64,000 nt of DNA, taken from IMG/VR virus record IMGVR_UViG_3300021364_000001, positions 123,194 to 187,193 of that record; one strand, given 5' to 3'. Both the position numbers and the translations under genes were made by a program. The notes beneath the pieces are model-generated. The model had not been told where the DNA came from, made no database searches, and was given only the letters and a program-made list of their open reading frames with translations. The stretch comes from a virus. Of this stretch, positions 15,910 to 22,996 are shown piece by piece (the stretch's first letter is position 1; every line of letters starts with the position of its first letter).

Positions 15910-16045
15910 CTTCTAACTCCTTATATGCTAGTTGTAATATGGTATATATGTAATAAGCAACGCCCGCCAGAAGGATTAAGAGACACCAGATAATAGACCA
16001 GGTGACATCATTAATATCTTCTAACGGGCGTAGTATTAAATTCAA
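15845..16045 (-). CDS. Small single-pass membrane protein (66 aa), TTG start
   Basis: A strong hydrophobic segment at about residues 15-36 (VTWSIIWCLLILLAGVAYYI) is followed by an acidic tail (ELEDGSNGATEQEELLQLPS). No ATG exists in the frame; the only usable start is TTG at 16045, which overlaps the previous stop as TTGA, the same geometry as the ATGA couplings nearby. The last 65 nt overlap the nuclease gene. No family is recognised. Confidence 0.5.
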   Translation of the reverse strand: MNLILRPLEDINDVTWSIIWCLLILLAGVAYYIYTILQLAYKELEDGSNGATEQEELLQLPSDRDQ

Positions 16046-16266
16046 GGATTACGTGGATCAATACCTAAACTATGTAGGTACTCAGTCCACCATTCTGGAT
16101 CCTTTCGTTTCCATTTCGGGACATCTTTTCCACGTTCGGAGTACCACTCGTAGAGGGACTTATCGATAGTCTGTGCGATCTCCAAATTCCTCTTCTTCTT
16201 CATCAACATCTGCATATGGGTTCTCCAAATAGGGTCCTCGTTTTCGTAGAGGTTCTTTTCGGACAT
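16042..16266 (-). CDS. Small basic tryptophan-rich protein (74 aa)
   Basis: Starting at ATG 16266 (MSEKNLYENEDPIWRTHMQM) the protein is helical and basic, with aromatic residues in YEWYSERGKDVPKWKRKDPE and WWTEYLHSLGIDPRNP. GAGAAGG lies just before the ATG. The first 107 nt overlap the 70-aa membrane gene in another frame. Both products look like real proteins, so this seems to be a true long overlap; a later start (MQMLMKKK) would shorten it. The function is unknown. Confidence 0.55.
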   Translation of the reverse strand: MSEKNLYENEDPIWRTHMQMLMKKKRNLEIAQTIDKSLYEWYSERGKDVPKWKRKDPEWWTEYLHSLGIDPRNP

Positions 16267-16372
16267 AATCCTTCTCAGTATTGACTGCACTAAGTAGAAC
16301 AGCTAACTTCATTACTATGTAGATAATTGCCAATGGCGCAAAACATAACAACAGAGTTAGTTGATACTTCAT
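16160..16372 (-). CDS. Small membrane protein (70 aa) coupled to gnd
   Basis: An N-terminal hydrophobic helix (residues about 4-29, LTLLLCFAPLAIIYIVMKLA) is followed by a polar tail with YVRKEPLRKRGPYLENPYAD and DEEEEEFGD. The start forms an ATGA overlap with the gnd stop. The tail is encoded in the region that overlaps the 74-aa gene. The helix could be a membrane anchor or an uncleaved signal. No family is recognised. Confidence 0.55.
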   Translation of the reverse strand: MKYQLTLLLCFAPLAIIYIVMKLAVLLSAVNTEKDYVRKEPLRKRGPYLENPYADVDEEEEEFGDRTDYR

Positions 16373-17412
16373 CTTACGTCGTGTCCTCCAAACATTGCTC
16401 TCATTCCATTCAGAACCTTGGCAGCGAAAGCACCAAGACGGCGCGACTCAAAACGAGACCACAACGCACTGCTGATGACAGGAGCGGGTACGCCAAGATC
16501 CACAGCAGCGTGAACCGTCCAACGACCCTCACCACTGTCTGATACTCCACCATCGAATTTGCTAAGTTCTCGATCACGGCTAAGTACATCAGCGGTAAGA
16601 TCGAGTAACCAAGAACCAACCACAGAACCACGACGCCAACACTCAGCAACCTTAGCAACGTCAATGTCGTAGCAATAATCGGCAGGGTTGTCCATTGGGG
16701 CGACCTCTGCGTCTCCTTCCTTGACATACTTAGATCCTGCATTTGCTTCGTGTAGGATGTTGAATCCTTCGGCATACGCCTGCATGATACCATACTCGAT
16801 ACCATTGTGGACCATCTTTACAAAATGCCCAGCACCTGCTTTGCCAGCGTAAATCCATCCATACTCCTCAGGGTAGAGGGTGTAACCATCTCGCTCACGG
16901 GTGCGTGGGGCAGCAGCAATGCCTGGTGAGAGGGCGTCGAAGATAGGACGGCAGACGGATACTGCATGATCTGCACCACCAACCATAAGACAGTATCCAC
17001 GCTCCAAACCATAAACACCGCCACTAGTGCCACAGTCAAGATACGAGATGCCAAGTTTAGACAACCTTTCTGCCCTCCTGCGAGAGTCCTTAAAATTGCT
17101 ATTGCCATGATCAATAATAATATCTCCCTCCACACAAAATTGTAGTAACTCATTGAGTGTGTCCTCTACTGTTTCTGCTGGTACAACCATCATGAAAACA
17201 CCTGGCACTTCGCCAGTCATGGGTGATCCTGCGTGTACTACTTGAACAAGGCTTTCCACAGAAGTGGTATATCCACTGATATAACCCTTCTCATATTGTT
17301 CCTCAGCCTTTTTAACATTGTTTCTAAATCCATGAACTTCGTGTCCTGCTGCGATAAGACGGCGGGACATACCCTCACCCATCCTACCTAGTCCGATCAT
17401 TCCTACTTTCAT
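16369..17412 (-). CDS. gnd: 6-phosphogluconate dehydrogenase, decarboxylating
   Basis: This 347-aa enzyme converts 6-phosphogluconate to ribulose 5-phosphate and CO2 with NADPH formation, the third step of the oxidative pentose phosphate pathway. The Rossmann motif is GLGRMG (7-12). The substrate region has DHGNSNFKDSRRRAERL (101-117) and LDCGTSGGVYGLERGYCLMV (125-144). The catalytic lysine is K199 in FVKMVHNGIEYG, with N203 and E206 also conserved. It belongs to the short class (about 300-350 aa), not the 470-aa class. It follows zwf and a 52-aa membrane protein with ATGA overlaps, so zwf and gnd products are likely made together. Confidence 0.93.
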   Translation of the reverse strand: MKVGMIGLGRMGEGMSRRLIAAGHEVHGFRNNVKKAEEQYEKGYISGYTTSVESLVQVVHAGSPMTGEVPGVFMMVVPAETVEDTLNELLQFCVEGDIIIDHGNSNFKDSRRRAERLSKLGISYLDCGTSGGVYGLERGYCLMVGGADHAVSVCRPIFDALSPGIAAAPRTRERDGYTLYPEEYGWIYAGKAGAGHFVKMVHNGIEYGIMQAYAEGFNILHEANAGSKYVKEGDAEVAPMDNPADYCYDIDVAKVAECWRRGSVVGSWLLDLTADVLSRDRELSKFDGGVSDSGEGRWTVHAAVDLGVPAPVISSALWSRFESRRLGAFAAKVLNGMRAMFGGHDVR

Positions 17413-17567
17413 TTGTGTTTCTTAGTAAAAGGTTCCCAGTGTTCCCACCCATAATGGTGGACTGCCCACATCCCTACGATAGGGACGAAGACTAAACAGA
17501 ATCCCATGACACCTAAGCACCATGGGGTATTCATAACTGCTCTAACGAACAGTTGTATGTGACTCAT
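17409..17567 (-). CDS. Small membrane protein (52 aa) between zwf and gnd
   Basis: The frame reads MSHIQLFVRAVMNTPWCLGV, then MGFCLVFVPIVGMWAVHHYG, ending in a basic tail (EPFTKKHK). There is one hydrophobic span at about 14-36 and a histidine/tryptophan-rich end (HHYGWEHWE). It is joined by ATGA overlaps to both zwf upstream and gnd downstream, which strongly supports translation. Three histidines close to a membrane span could bind metal or haem, but that is speculation. Confidence 0.6.
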   Translation of the reverse strand: MSHIQLFVRAVMNTPWCLGVMGFCLVFVPIVGMWAVHHYGWEHWEPFTKKHK

Positions 17568-18904
17568 GATGGATAATCCCAGTGTGTAATGTACTCAGTC
17601 TTGTGCAAAGGACCCCAGAGACCACCATGATAGATGTAGGGTGCAGTACGCACTTTACAAGTATCGCCAGTACAGAGAAGATCGTCAACAATACGCCAGG
17701 ATTCCAACACTTCCTCAGAATGAACGAAGTGTGACTGGTCTCCATGGATGGCATCATAAAGTAACTTCTCATAACCATCGACAGCATTGTCACCATAACT
17801 ATGTGTTAGAGTTGCTGCTTCCACGTCATCCTTGTAACCAGGTTTCTTCATCTCGATACGAATATCCAGATGAGGATTTGGTTGCAGTCTCATAGTAATA
17901 CGATCATTAGTTAAATGATTGAAGAGTGACAGAGCAGGTGCTTTCAGTTTGATGACGACCTCTACACATTGGTAGGGCATCTTCTTTCCTGTGAGAAAAT
18001 AGAACGGAACACCTTGCCACCGCCAGTTGTCGATGTAGATGTCCCCAGCGGCGAACGTAGGGGTCTGTGTGTTCTTTGGTACACCCTCTTCCTCACTGTA
18101 TCCATGATACTGACCTGCCACATATTTTTCTCCAAGTCTTGCAGCAGACAAGACCTTGACCTTCTCTCTACGGATCTCCTTTGCAGTATTCTTGCAAGGT
18201 GGTTCCATACTGATCAATGCTAGGACTTGGAGTACATGGTTCTGTAACATGTCTCGGATAGCACCAGCACCGTCATAGTATTGAGCACGACCTTCACAAC
18301 CGATAGTCTCGGTAGCATAGATCTGTACTTCCTCTATGTACTCCCTGTTCCAAAGTGGTTCCAGTAGTACATTGCTAAAACGGGTGGCAAGGATATTATT
18401 AACAGTATCTTTACCGAGATAATGATCAATGCGATATACTTGTTTCTCGCGTAGACATCGAGAAACCACAGATGATAAATGATCAGCAGATTTAAGATCG
18501 TACCCAAAGGGTTTCTCAATAACCACACGGGATTTTTCTGGGTCGTCGATGAGTCCTGATGCTTTGAGATTGGTGATTGCATCTTCATACCTCTCTGGTG
18601 GAACAGATAAAAAGTACGTTGTGTTCCCTTCTAGTGGGAGAGCACGCAGACTGTCTACATCACTTAGGTTACATGGGATGTAGTCCAGATGTTCCTTGAA
18701 TGCTTCACAATAACGAGCATTGTCTAGATGATCTATCCAAGACTCCTTCGTGTGTTCTGTACGTGAAGCACCAATGATTCTAAAATTCTCAGGCAGTTCT
18801 TTCTTGTGCCACAGTTTGTAAAGTGCTGGGATCAGTTTGCGTCTACAAAGATCCCCAGTGGCACCAAAGATTACTATGGTATCAGTGAGCAGTTCCGTTT
18901 CCAT
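17564..18904 (-). CDS. zwf: Glucose-6-phosphate 1-dehydrogenase
   Basis: This 446-aa enzyme oxidises glucose 6-phosphate to 6-phosphogluconolactone and makes NADPH. ATG 18904 (METELLTDTIVIFG) is the start that fits the family; the open frame extends to 19006, but that extension looks non-coding. The NADP site is GATGDL (14-19), with EKPFG at 130-134. The substrate motif is RIDHYLGK (158-165), and the catalytic histidine is probably H223 in RDMLQNH. The C-terminal domain is complete. No OpcA activator gene is nearby. The start overlaps the 43-aa membrane gene by 23 nt. With gnd it supplies NADPH and pentose for phage nucleotide synthesis. Confidence 0.95.
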   Translation of the reverse strand: METELLTDTIVIFGATGDLCRRKLIPALYKLWHKKELPENFRIIGASRTEHTKESWIDHLDNARYCEAFKEHLDYIPCNLSDVDSLRALPLEGNTTYFLSVPPERYEDAITNLKASGLIDDPEKSRVVIEKPFGYDLKSADHLSSVVSRCLREKQVYRIDHYLGKDTVNNILATRFSNVLLEPLWNREYIEEVQIYATETIGCEGRAQYYDGAGAIRDMLQNHVLQVLALISMEPPCKNTAKEIRREKVKVLSAARLGEKYVAGQYHGYSEEEGVPKNTQTPTFAAGDIYIDNWRWQGVPFYFLTGKKMPYQCVEVVIKLKAPALSLFNHLTNDRITMRLQPNPHLDIRIEMKKPGYKDDVEAATLTHSYGDNAVDGYEKLLYDAIHGDQSHFVHSEEVLESWRIVDDLLCTGDTCKVRTAPYIYHGGLWGPLHKTEYITHWDYPS

Positions 18905-19013
18905 TATAGTCGTCCGATTCGTAGTAGTTATTCTCACCCTTTCGTATCCCGAAATATATCGTGGATAGTACAAAGGGTATTGCTGTCCAAAGTAAGACAT
19001 CGGCAAAGGTCAT
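18882..19013 (-). CDS. Small membrane protein (43 aa) between PTOX and zwf
   Basis: The frame reads MTFADVLLWTAIPFVLSTIY followed by FGIRKGENNYYESDDYNG. An N-terminal transmembrane helix (about 5-22) has a polar tyrosine/asparagine-rich tail. GGAG lies 5 nt before the ATG, inside the end of the PTOX gene. ATGA coupling links it to PTOX, and it overlaps the zwf start by 23 nt. The site and the ribosome binding signal make it likely to be translated. The family is not recognised. Confidence 0.6.
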   Translation of the reverse strand: MTFADVLLWTAIPFVLSTIYFGIRKGENNYYESDDYNGNGTAH

Positions 19014-19510
19014 ATTTTCTCCATGGCAAGTTTTAGTTCGCGTGAGTGTTCTAGTTCATCGTTCAGGATCTCTAAGATCTTTTCGTCATGCCCATTCAAA
19101 GCAAGATACTTTGCATAAGTCTCTGCTGCATGAATCTCTACTTCATAGGACAGATGGTAAGCAAGGCGAGGAGCCAACCAATAATAAACCACGTTGCTCC
19201 AATAGTAGATAAGAACGAGGTGCTTGGCAACAAAGCGATCAACAAAATAAGCATTACCGCCCCGACTTTCCATGTATTCCAGATGTTCTGTTTCATTGAC
19301 TGACTGTGCAAAGTGTTCTTTCATCAGATAAAGGTGCTCGGGACCACGTAATCCCATGCTCTCCCTGAAATGCAATACACTCAAAAATGCAAAATAGGGT
19401 GCCCGAGCAATTTCTTCGAGCACCCAAAAACGTTGATAGTCTCGACCTTTATACAGGAAGTCGAGTATGGCGACGGTCCAATTAAGTACCAGGCAGTTTA
19501 AGTTCTCCAT
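19010..19510 (-). CDS. Plastoquinol terminal oxidase (PTOX, AOX family)
   Basis: This 166-aa di-iron oxidase transfers electrons from plastoquinol to oxygen, a safety valve for the photosynthetic chain. Predicted iron ligands are complete: E32 (VLEEIARAPYF), E73 and H76 (VNETEHLEYM), E125 (SYEVEIHAAETY), and E152 and H155 (NDELEHSREL). Hydrophobic faces at about 36-48 and 97-120 would insert in one leaflet of the membrane. It is shorter than plant PTOX, as is usual for phage forms. The start overlaps the 93-aa gene by 29 nt and no clear ribosome site is seen, so coupling is likely. Confidence 0.92.
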   Translation of the reverse strand: MENLNCLVLNWTVAILDFLYKGRDYQRFWVLEEIARAPYFAFLSVLHFRESMGLRGPEHLYLMKEHFAQSVNETEHLEYMESRGGNAYFVDRFVAKHLVLIYYWSNVVYYWLAPRLAYHLSYEVEIHAAETYAKYLALNGHDEKILEILNDELEHSRELKLAMEKI

Positions 19511-19763
19511 CTTGGGGAAAATCTTTGTCTAACATATCTAGGCGATCTACCCATGTTTGACCCCCCTCTTGCCCTTTACATGGGTTAATACAGTCAGCGT
19601 TCCCTAACTTGTTGCAGACCAGACCAGCAAGATCCAGTTCACTTCCTTTGTTGCCAGTGCCAGACCAGATGTGCTGTCCATTGATCCAGACTGCACCACA
19701 GTGGGCACATTCCTTCCTACTTAAAGATAAGTCTGATAACTCTCTTCCTGACTCACTCTCCAT
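19482..19763 (-). CDS. Small cysteine-rich protein (93 aa) upstream of PTOX
   Basis: Five cysteines (C19 and C22 in KECAHCGAVW; C50, C58 and C62 in LVCNKLGNADCINPCKGQ) suggest a zinc or other metal site. The region HIWSGTGNKGSELDLAGL between them looks folded. GGAG lies 7 nt before ATG 19763, inside the end of the 75-aa gene. I have the impression that similar small proteins occur in other cyanophages, but no function is known. Being coupled to PTOX, it could be involved in redox chemistry or metal delivery, which is inference only. Confidence 0.6.
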   Translation of the reverse strand: MESESGRELSDLSLSRKECAHCGAVWINGQHIWSGTGNKGSELDLAGLVCNKLGNADCINPCKGQEGGQTWVDRLDMLDKDFPQDGELKLPGT

Positions 19764-19980
19764 GGTTGATCTCCTTGATTAGATTTTTGTACTCCGCTGT
19801 CTCTTTAAGAAGTTGATACTTCAACTTTCTTGCCATCAGGTACATCCTAAACCTAATCCAAGCGTAACGTAAGGATAAGTCTAGATACGCGAAAACTCTC
19901 ATGGTCCCCTCCCAACCAGCATAGTAAACCATGCCAACCAGGATGAGGACCATCAGATAGAATGCAAGCATTGGTATCAT
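19753..19980 (-). CDS. Small membrane protein (75 aa), first gene of the PTOX-zwf-gnd string
   Basis: A hydrophobic N-terminal helix (residues about 2-22, MLAFYLMVLILVGMVYYAGW) is followed by an amphipathic, arginine/lysine-rich region (RYAWIRFRMYLMARKLKYQL). GGAG lies 8 nt before the ATG, and a late-type element GGTAAATA lies 23 nt upstream. It therefore seems to open the operon that contains PTOX, zwf, gnd and petE. No family is recognised. Confidence 0.65.
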   Translation of the reverse strand: MIPMLAFYLMVLILVGMVYYAGWEGTMRVFAYLDLSLRYAWIRFRMYLMARKLKYQLLKETAEYKNLIKEINHGE

Positions 19981-20002
19981 GCGGATACTCCAAGTATACC
20001 AC

Positions 20003-20010
20003 TATTTACC
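20003..20010 (-). promoter_or_regulatory. Candidate late promoter (GGTAAATA) for the metabolic cassette
   Basis: GGTAAATA followed by GTGGTATAC lies in the 76-nt gap before the 75-aa membrane gene. It has the TAAATAGT extension seen at other sites. If it is used, the metabolic genes are expressed late with the virion genes, at least in part. Confidence 0.55.
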
Positions 20011-20056
20011 AATTTGAGACATTCATAAGACTTATTTAAGACATCAGTAGGAATGA

Positions 20057-20533
20057 TTAACACTTCCACTTTCTTAGGGCGAGTGCCTTACGAGTGGGTT
20101 CACCATTGGGTTTCTTCATAGGACCTTTCACACCACCCATACGGGCACAGAAGGATCTCTTACGAGGACCGCCTTCTGGTTGTGGTGCTTTGAGATCAGA
20201 ACCAGGGTTCTCACGCTCGTAGGACTTACGTCCTTTTTCATTCAGACCACCAGTCTTGTTCTTACCTTCTTTACGTTGCCAAGCACTTTCTTTCATGTGC
20301 ATATCCTGAGACTGATCCTTCTTCTGTACTGCCTTCATTTGCAGTTGCAGTTTCTGACGGTTCAGTTGAAGTTGGCGACGTTGAAGTTGCTGTTTCTTAT
20401 TAGCGACAGCATCTTCTTTCAGTGCCGCCTTCTCTTCGCATGTCTTCTCGACACACATCTGACACTTGTTGCAATACTTCTTGCCCTCAGGGCAGTTGTT
20501 TGCTTCGTTTAGGTATTCCTTGAAACTAATCAT
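20057..20533 (-). CDS. Basic DUF6321-like protein with a capsid-targeting-like leader
   Basis: This is a 158-aa protein. The N-terminus MISFKEYLNEA resembles the leader of T4 internal head proteins (for example MKTYQEFIAEA), and LNE-A fits the gp21 cleavage rule after residue 10. Cysteines C14, C21, C24, C27 and C32 follow (NCPEGKKYCNKCQMC), then a lysine/glutamine-rich helix (RRQLQLNRQKLQLQMKAVQK). The C-terminal half matches what I recall as DUF6321 (KTGGLNEKGRKSYERENPGS, then KRSFCARMGGVKGPMKKPNG). The protein is very basic. Inference: it could be packaged with or around DNA in the head. The start forms an ATGA overlap with the 42-aa gene. Confidence 0.72.
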   Translation of the reverse strand: MISFKEYLNEANNCPEGKKYCNKCQMCVEKTCEEKAALKEDAVANKKQQLQRRQLQLNRQKLQLQMKAVQKKDQSQDMHMKESAWQRKEGKNKTGGLNEKGRKSYERENPGSDLKAPQPEGGPRKRSFCARMGGVKGPMKKPNGEPTRKALALRKWKC

Positions 20534-20658
20534 CTTGGTTTCTTGGGGCAGTTTTCTTCATGCTTTTCGATCCATGCCCTAGGACGCCAGTGCCCTTTGG
20601 GGGAGGTCAGACCGCAGTGCTGACACTTCCAAGTTCCGTTGCTCTGTTGTTCAGCCAT
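20530..20658 (-). CDS. Mini zinc-finger protein (42 aa)
   Basis: The frame reads MAEQQSNGTWKCQHCGLTSP and continues KGHWRPRAWIEKHEENCP. C12 and C15 (CQHC) with H33 and C37 form a possible CCHC zinc finger, with H23 as an alternative ligand. It overlaps the 442-aa gene by 8 nt and the 158-aa gene by ATGA, so it tiles perfectly between them. Such small fingers often bind nucleic acid, but the target is unknown. Confidence 0.6.
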   Translation of the reverse strand: MAEQQSNGTWKCQHCGLTSPKGHWRPRAWIEKHEENCPKKPR

Positions 20659-21979
20659 AATGGAAAGATCCCTTGTTAGTTTTCTTAGGCAGTTTCTTGC
20701 TTCTCACCTTGGTTCCAGATGTTTCACCGTACCCTTCGGGATGCTTACCTGCTTTGGTTTTACCGATAGAGTCGGACTTAGCCTTACTACCCTTCTCAGT
20801 GTAGTGTAGTTTAGCAGATTTGTCCTTATCTTTGGTAATGACGGATTCTTGTCCATGCTTGCGACCGAGACGACGCATCACTTTGCCGAAACGACGCTTG
20901 GACATCTTATCAGGTTTTGAAGTCTGATAGGATACCTCACGACCAGTTTCGCCACTACCATACTTATACTCACCGACACCTTTCTTATGACCGATGCCAT
21001 GCTTTTTGAGATCCTTCTCTAAGTTCTTGCGACCTTCCTTGTTCTTCTTCTCATCAGAACCACGGTCAGCAGAGATATGACCAGTAACCTGGGTGTTAGA
21101 CTTGTGCATCATACGACCAGTGCGGTTACCCTCTTCGAGGAAACTCTTGAAGGACTTACCTTCCTTTCTCAGACCCAACTTACCTAACAAAGATTTCTTC
21201 TTAGGTTTAGCGGACAGAGAAGAACCTCCCTTCTGGCGCTTGGCATAGTCCATGTAAGACTCACCAGGACGCAGTTTCTTGGGGTCAGACTTGGGTTTAG
21301 ATGCAGCAGCACGATCCTCGCGAGCACGTTGGTTAGCACCAGGACCACCCAACTTCTTATCTTTCTCAGGATCGGGATGCCAGAAGTCACCACGCTCAGC
21401 GATCACTTCTTCTTTTGCCAACTTTGCTTTACGCTTTGCCTTGGTCTTGGCAAGGATTCTTGCACGAGCATCATCTTGTTCCTTCTTAGGAATAGCAGTG
21501 ACAGCACCAACTTTCTGGTCAACGTCACCAGGTGCATAACCTTCATTCTTTTTCTTAGAAGTATCCATAATGGCACCTTTGCCATGCTTCTTACGGATCT
21601 CTGCTTTCACAATGTCAAGAGCAGAGGCACCTTTGCCGTGCTTCTTCTCCATATCTTTTTGGAGTTGAGTCTTGCCAGGTTTGATACCTAACTCTGCATT
21701 GGTTGCTTTTCTAGCAGGAGGGCGATCGTAACGTTTGTTTCCACCAACACCACCACGTTCCATACGACGATCTTTCATGCGATCGTAGTCTTCCTCGTTG
21801 ATAAATTCTTCTTTCTTCATTGGTAAACCTTTGTGTTTGGTAGAAGCAAAATCTTTTACTGCTTTTTTCTTCATGCTGGCAGCAACTTCGGCAACCTCAG
21901 GCGATGACGCCCCCTCACCTTTCTGAGCAGCTCGGACCATCCCGAAAAATCTTTGTTGTTTTTTAGAGACGGCAGGCAT
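20651..21979 (-). CDS. Large lysine-rich DUF3008-like protein (442 aa)
   Basis: The N-terminus (VSKKQQRFFGMVRAAQKGEG, then SMKKKAVKDFASTKHKGLP) matches what I recall of DUF3008, usually a small protein of about 60-70 aa. Here it is extended by low-complexity basic sequence with repeated KKHGKGA motifs near residues 113 and 133, and a second repeated part (KHGKGAS... and KHGKGAI...). Near residue 283 the sequence SFKSFLEEG resembles a T4 internal protein leader with an LEE-G cleavage site for gp21. Residues 290-442 are again basic and look like a separate domain (TGHISADRGSDEKKNKEGRK, RFGKVMRRLGRKHGQES). It may be a DNA-binding internal head protein; that is inference. Confidence 0.7.
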   Translation of the reverse strand: MPAVSKKQQRFFGMVRAAQKGEGASSPEVAEVAASMKKKAVKDFASTKHKGLPMKKEEFINEEDYDRMKDRRMERGGVGGNKRYDRPPARKATNAELGIKPGKTQLQKDMEKKHGKGASALDIVKAEIRKKHGKGAIMDTSKKKNEGYAPGDVDQKVGAVTAIPKKEQDDARARILAKTKAKRKAKLAKEEVIAERGDFWHPDPEKDKKLGGPGANQRAREDRAAASKPKSDPKKLRPGESYMDYAKRQKGGSSLSAKPKKKSLLGKLGLRKEGKSFKSFLEEGNRTGRMMHKSNTQVTGHISADRGSDEKKNKEGRKNLEKDLKKHGIGHKKGVGEYKYGSGETGREVSYQTSKPDKMSKRRFGKVMRRLGRKHGQESVITKDKDKSAKLHYTEKGSKAKSDSIGKTKAGKHPEGYGETSGTKVRSKKLPKKTNKGSFHYG

Positions 21980-21983
21980 GTTA

Positions 21984-22526
21984 TCAACCCGATACTTGGA
22001 CTTCGTTGATATACATGTTCATGCCATTAGTGCTATCACCCTTTGCCTGAATCTTGATGCTGTTAGCAACAGTAGCGGCACCTGCAAAAGCAGCACTAGC
22101 AGACTGGTCGGAGTCAATGGTGATAGTTGTGCTAGTTACAGCAGTAACCTCAACATGAGTTACGTTGTAAGCAGCAGTATCACCACCTGTGAGAGTAACG
22201 TAATCACCAACCACAAAAGGATGAGCGGGAGTGCCACCGCCACCAACAGTCAGGACACAAGGACTAGCAGCAGTAGCAGCAATGATGTTTGCTCTTTTGG
22301 GTTTGGCAAGTTTGAAGATTTCAGCACCATTGACGGGCATATGGACTACCTGATCCGTCGTTACATCAGGAGCACCACCCCATGCAAAGTGATTGCTATG
22401 TGCATCAGCATTGATAAATCTGTAATATCCAGTTTGCACTGAATATGCAGCAGTTGTTTGGGGATCGTCACTATTATCAGTGAGACTACCCAAATCCTGC
22501 ACGGGTGTGGTTACATTCGATGACAT
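21984..22526 (-). CDS. Putative virion beta-structured protein (180 aa)
   Basis: The protein starts MSSNVTTPVQDLGSLTDNSD and is rich in T, V, A and G with alternating strands, for example HPFVVGDYVTLTGGDTAAYN and EVTAVTSTTITIDSDQSASA. The VGDYVTL...ITID pattern resembles the beta module found in gp18 and gp15 here. The C-terminus (GMNMYINEVQVSG) could be a strand. A GATAAATA element lies 25 nt upstream. It sits directly after gp16. I suggest a minor capsid or decoration role, but no homolog is recognised. Confidence 0.6.
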   Translation of the reverse strand: MSSNVTTPVQDLGSLTDNSDDPQTTAAYSVQTGYYRFINADAHSNHFAWGGAPDVTTDQVVHMPVNGAEIFKLAKPKRANIIAATAASPCVLTVGGGGTPAHPFVVGDYVTLTGGDTAAYNVTHVEVTAVTSTTITIDSDQSASAAFAGAATVANSIKIQAKGDSTNGMNMYINEVQVSG

Positions 22527-22549
22527 GGTAATTGATTACTCCTACTATG

Positions 22550-22996
22550 TTATTTATCTTGTTGTTGTTTTAGGAACTTAGCGAGATCCGCTGTACTACC
22601 AACAAACATAGTGTTGTTTGTGGTGTTGACTTCCTTGGTAGATCCTTTTGGATTCTCAATGTCGGCAACTTTCTTTTGAAGATCGACCAGTTTGTCAGCA
22701 ACGTCACCGACGTGCTTGATTAACTGACCAGCAACCTCATATGCACGGGGTTGATCAGACTCCTGTGCTAGTTCGAGGATGCCATCAACTGCTTCCTGTC
22801 CTTTCTCGATCAGTGAATATAGATTCCCACGAGTATACTCATAGTCTTTCTTTAACTGCTCCTTTGTAGCAGTCGTATCAACGATCTCAGTTTTAGGTGT
22901 TTCGGATTTGACGATTTCAGTAGATACATCGAGTGCTTCCCCGATGCCATCAAACTTACTCGTCAACTCCTGTTGTGGGGTTTCGGGAGAGTCCAT
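22550..22996 (-). CDS. 16: Small terminase subunit gp16
   Basis: Called from ATG 22996 (MDSPETPQQELTSKFDGIG) it is 148 aa (T4 164 aa). It forms the ring that recognises DNA and stimulates gp17. The central coiled coil (YEYTRGNLYSLIEKGQEAVD, QLIKHVGDVADKLVDLQKKV) and the C-terminal NNTMFVGSTADLAKFLKQQQ match the T4 pattern (NATVFMGSPTELMDEIG). The start is uncertain: in-frame ATGs at 23020 and 23038 would lengthen it, and none has a clear ribosome site. The chosen start overlaps gp15 by 41 nt. It is separated from gp17 by the accessory region. Confidence 0.85.
   Translation of the reverse strand: MDSPETPQQELTSKFDGIGEALDVSTEIVKSETPKTEIVDTTATKEQLKKDYEYTRGNLYSLIEKGQEAVDGILELAQESDQPRAYEVAGQLIKHVGDVADKLVDLQKKVADIENPKGSTKEVNTTNNTMFVGSTADLAKFLKQQQDK
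22551..22558 (-). promoter_or_regulatory. Candidate late promoter (GATAAATA) before the 180-aa gene
   Basis: GATAAATA followed by ACATAGTAGGAG overlaps the gp16 stop codon and lies 25 nt before the 180-aa gene. The downstream GTAGGAG also provides a Shine-Dalgarno sequence. Confidence 0.6.

Noticed and set aside
16369-17412. gnd as a truncated pseudogene because it is only 347 aa
   Set aside because: Short-class 6-phosphogluconate dehydrogenases are about this size, and all substrate and cofactor motifs are present.
18905-19006. N-terminal extension of zwf by 34 codons
   Set aside because: The extension (MPMSYFGQQYPLYYPRY...) has no family support, has no ribosome site, and overlaps a better small membrane frame; METELLTDTIVIFG is the normal start.
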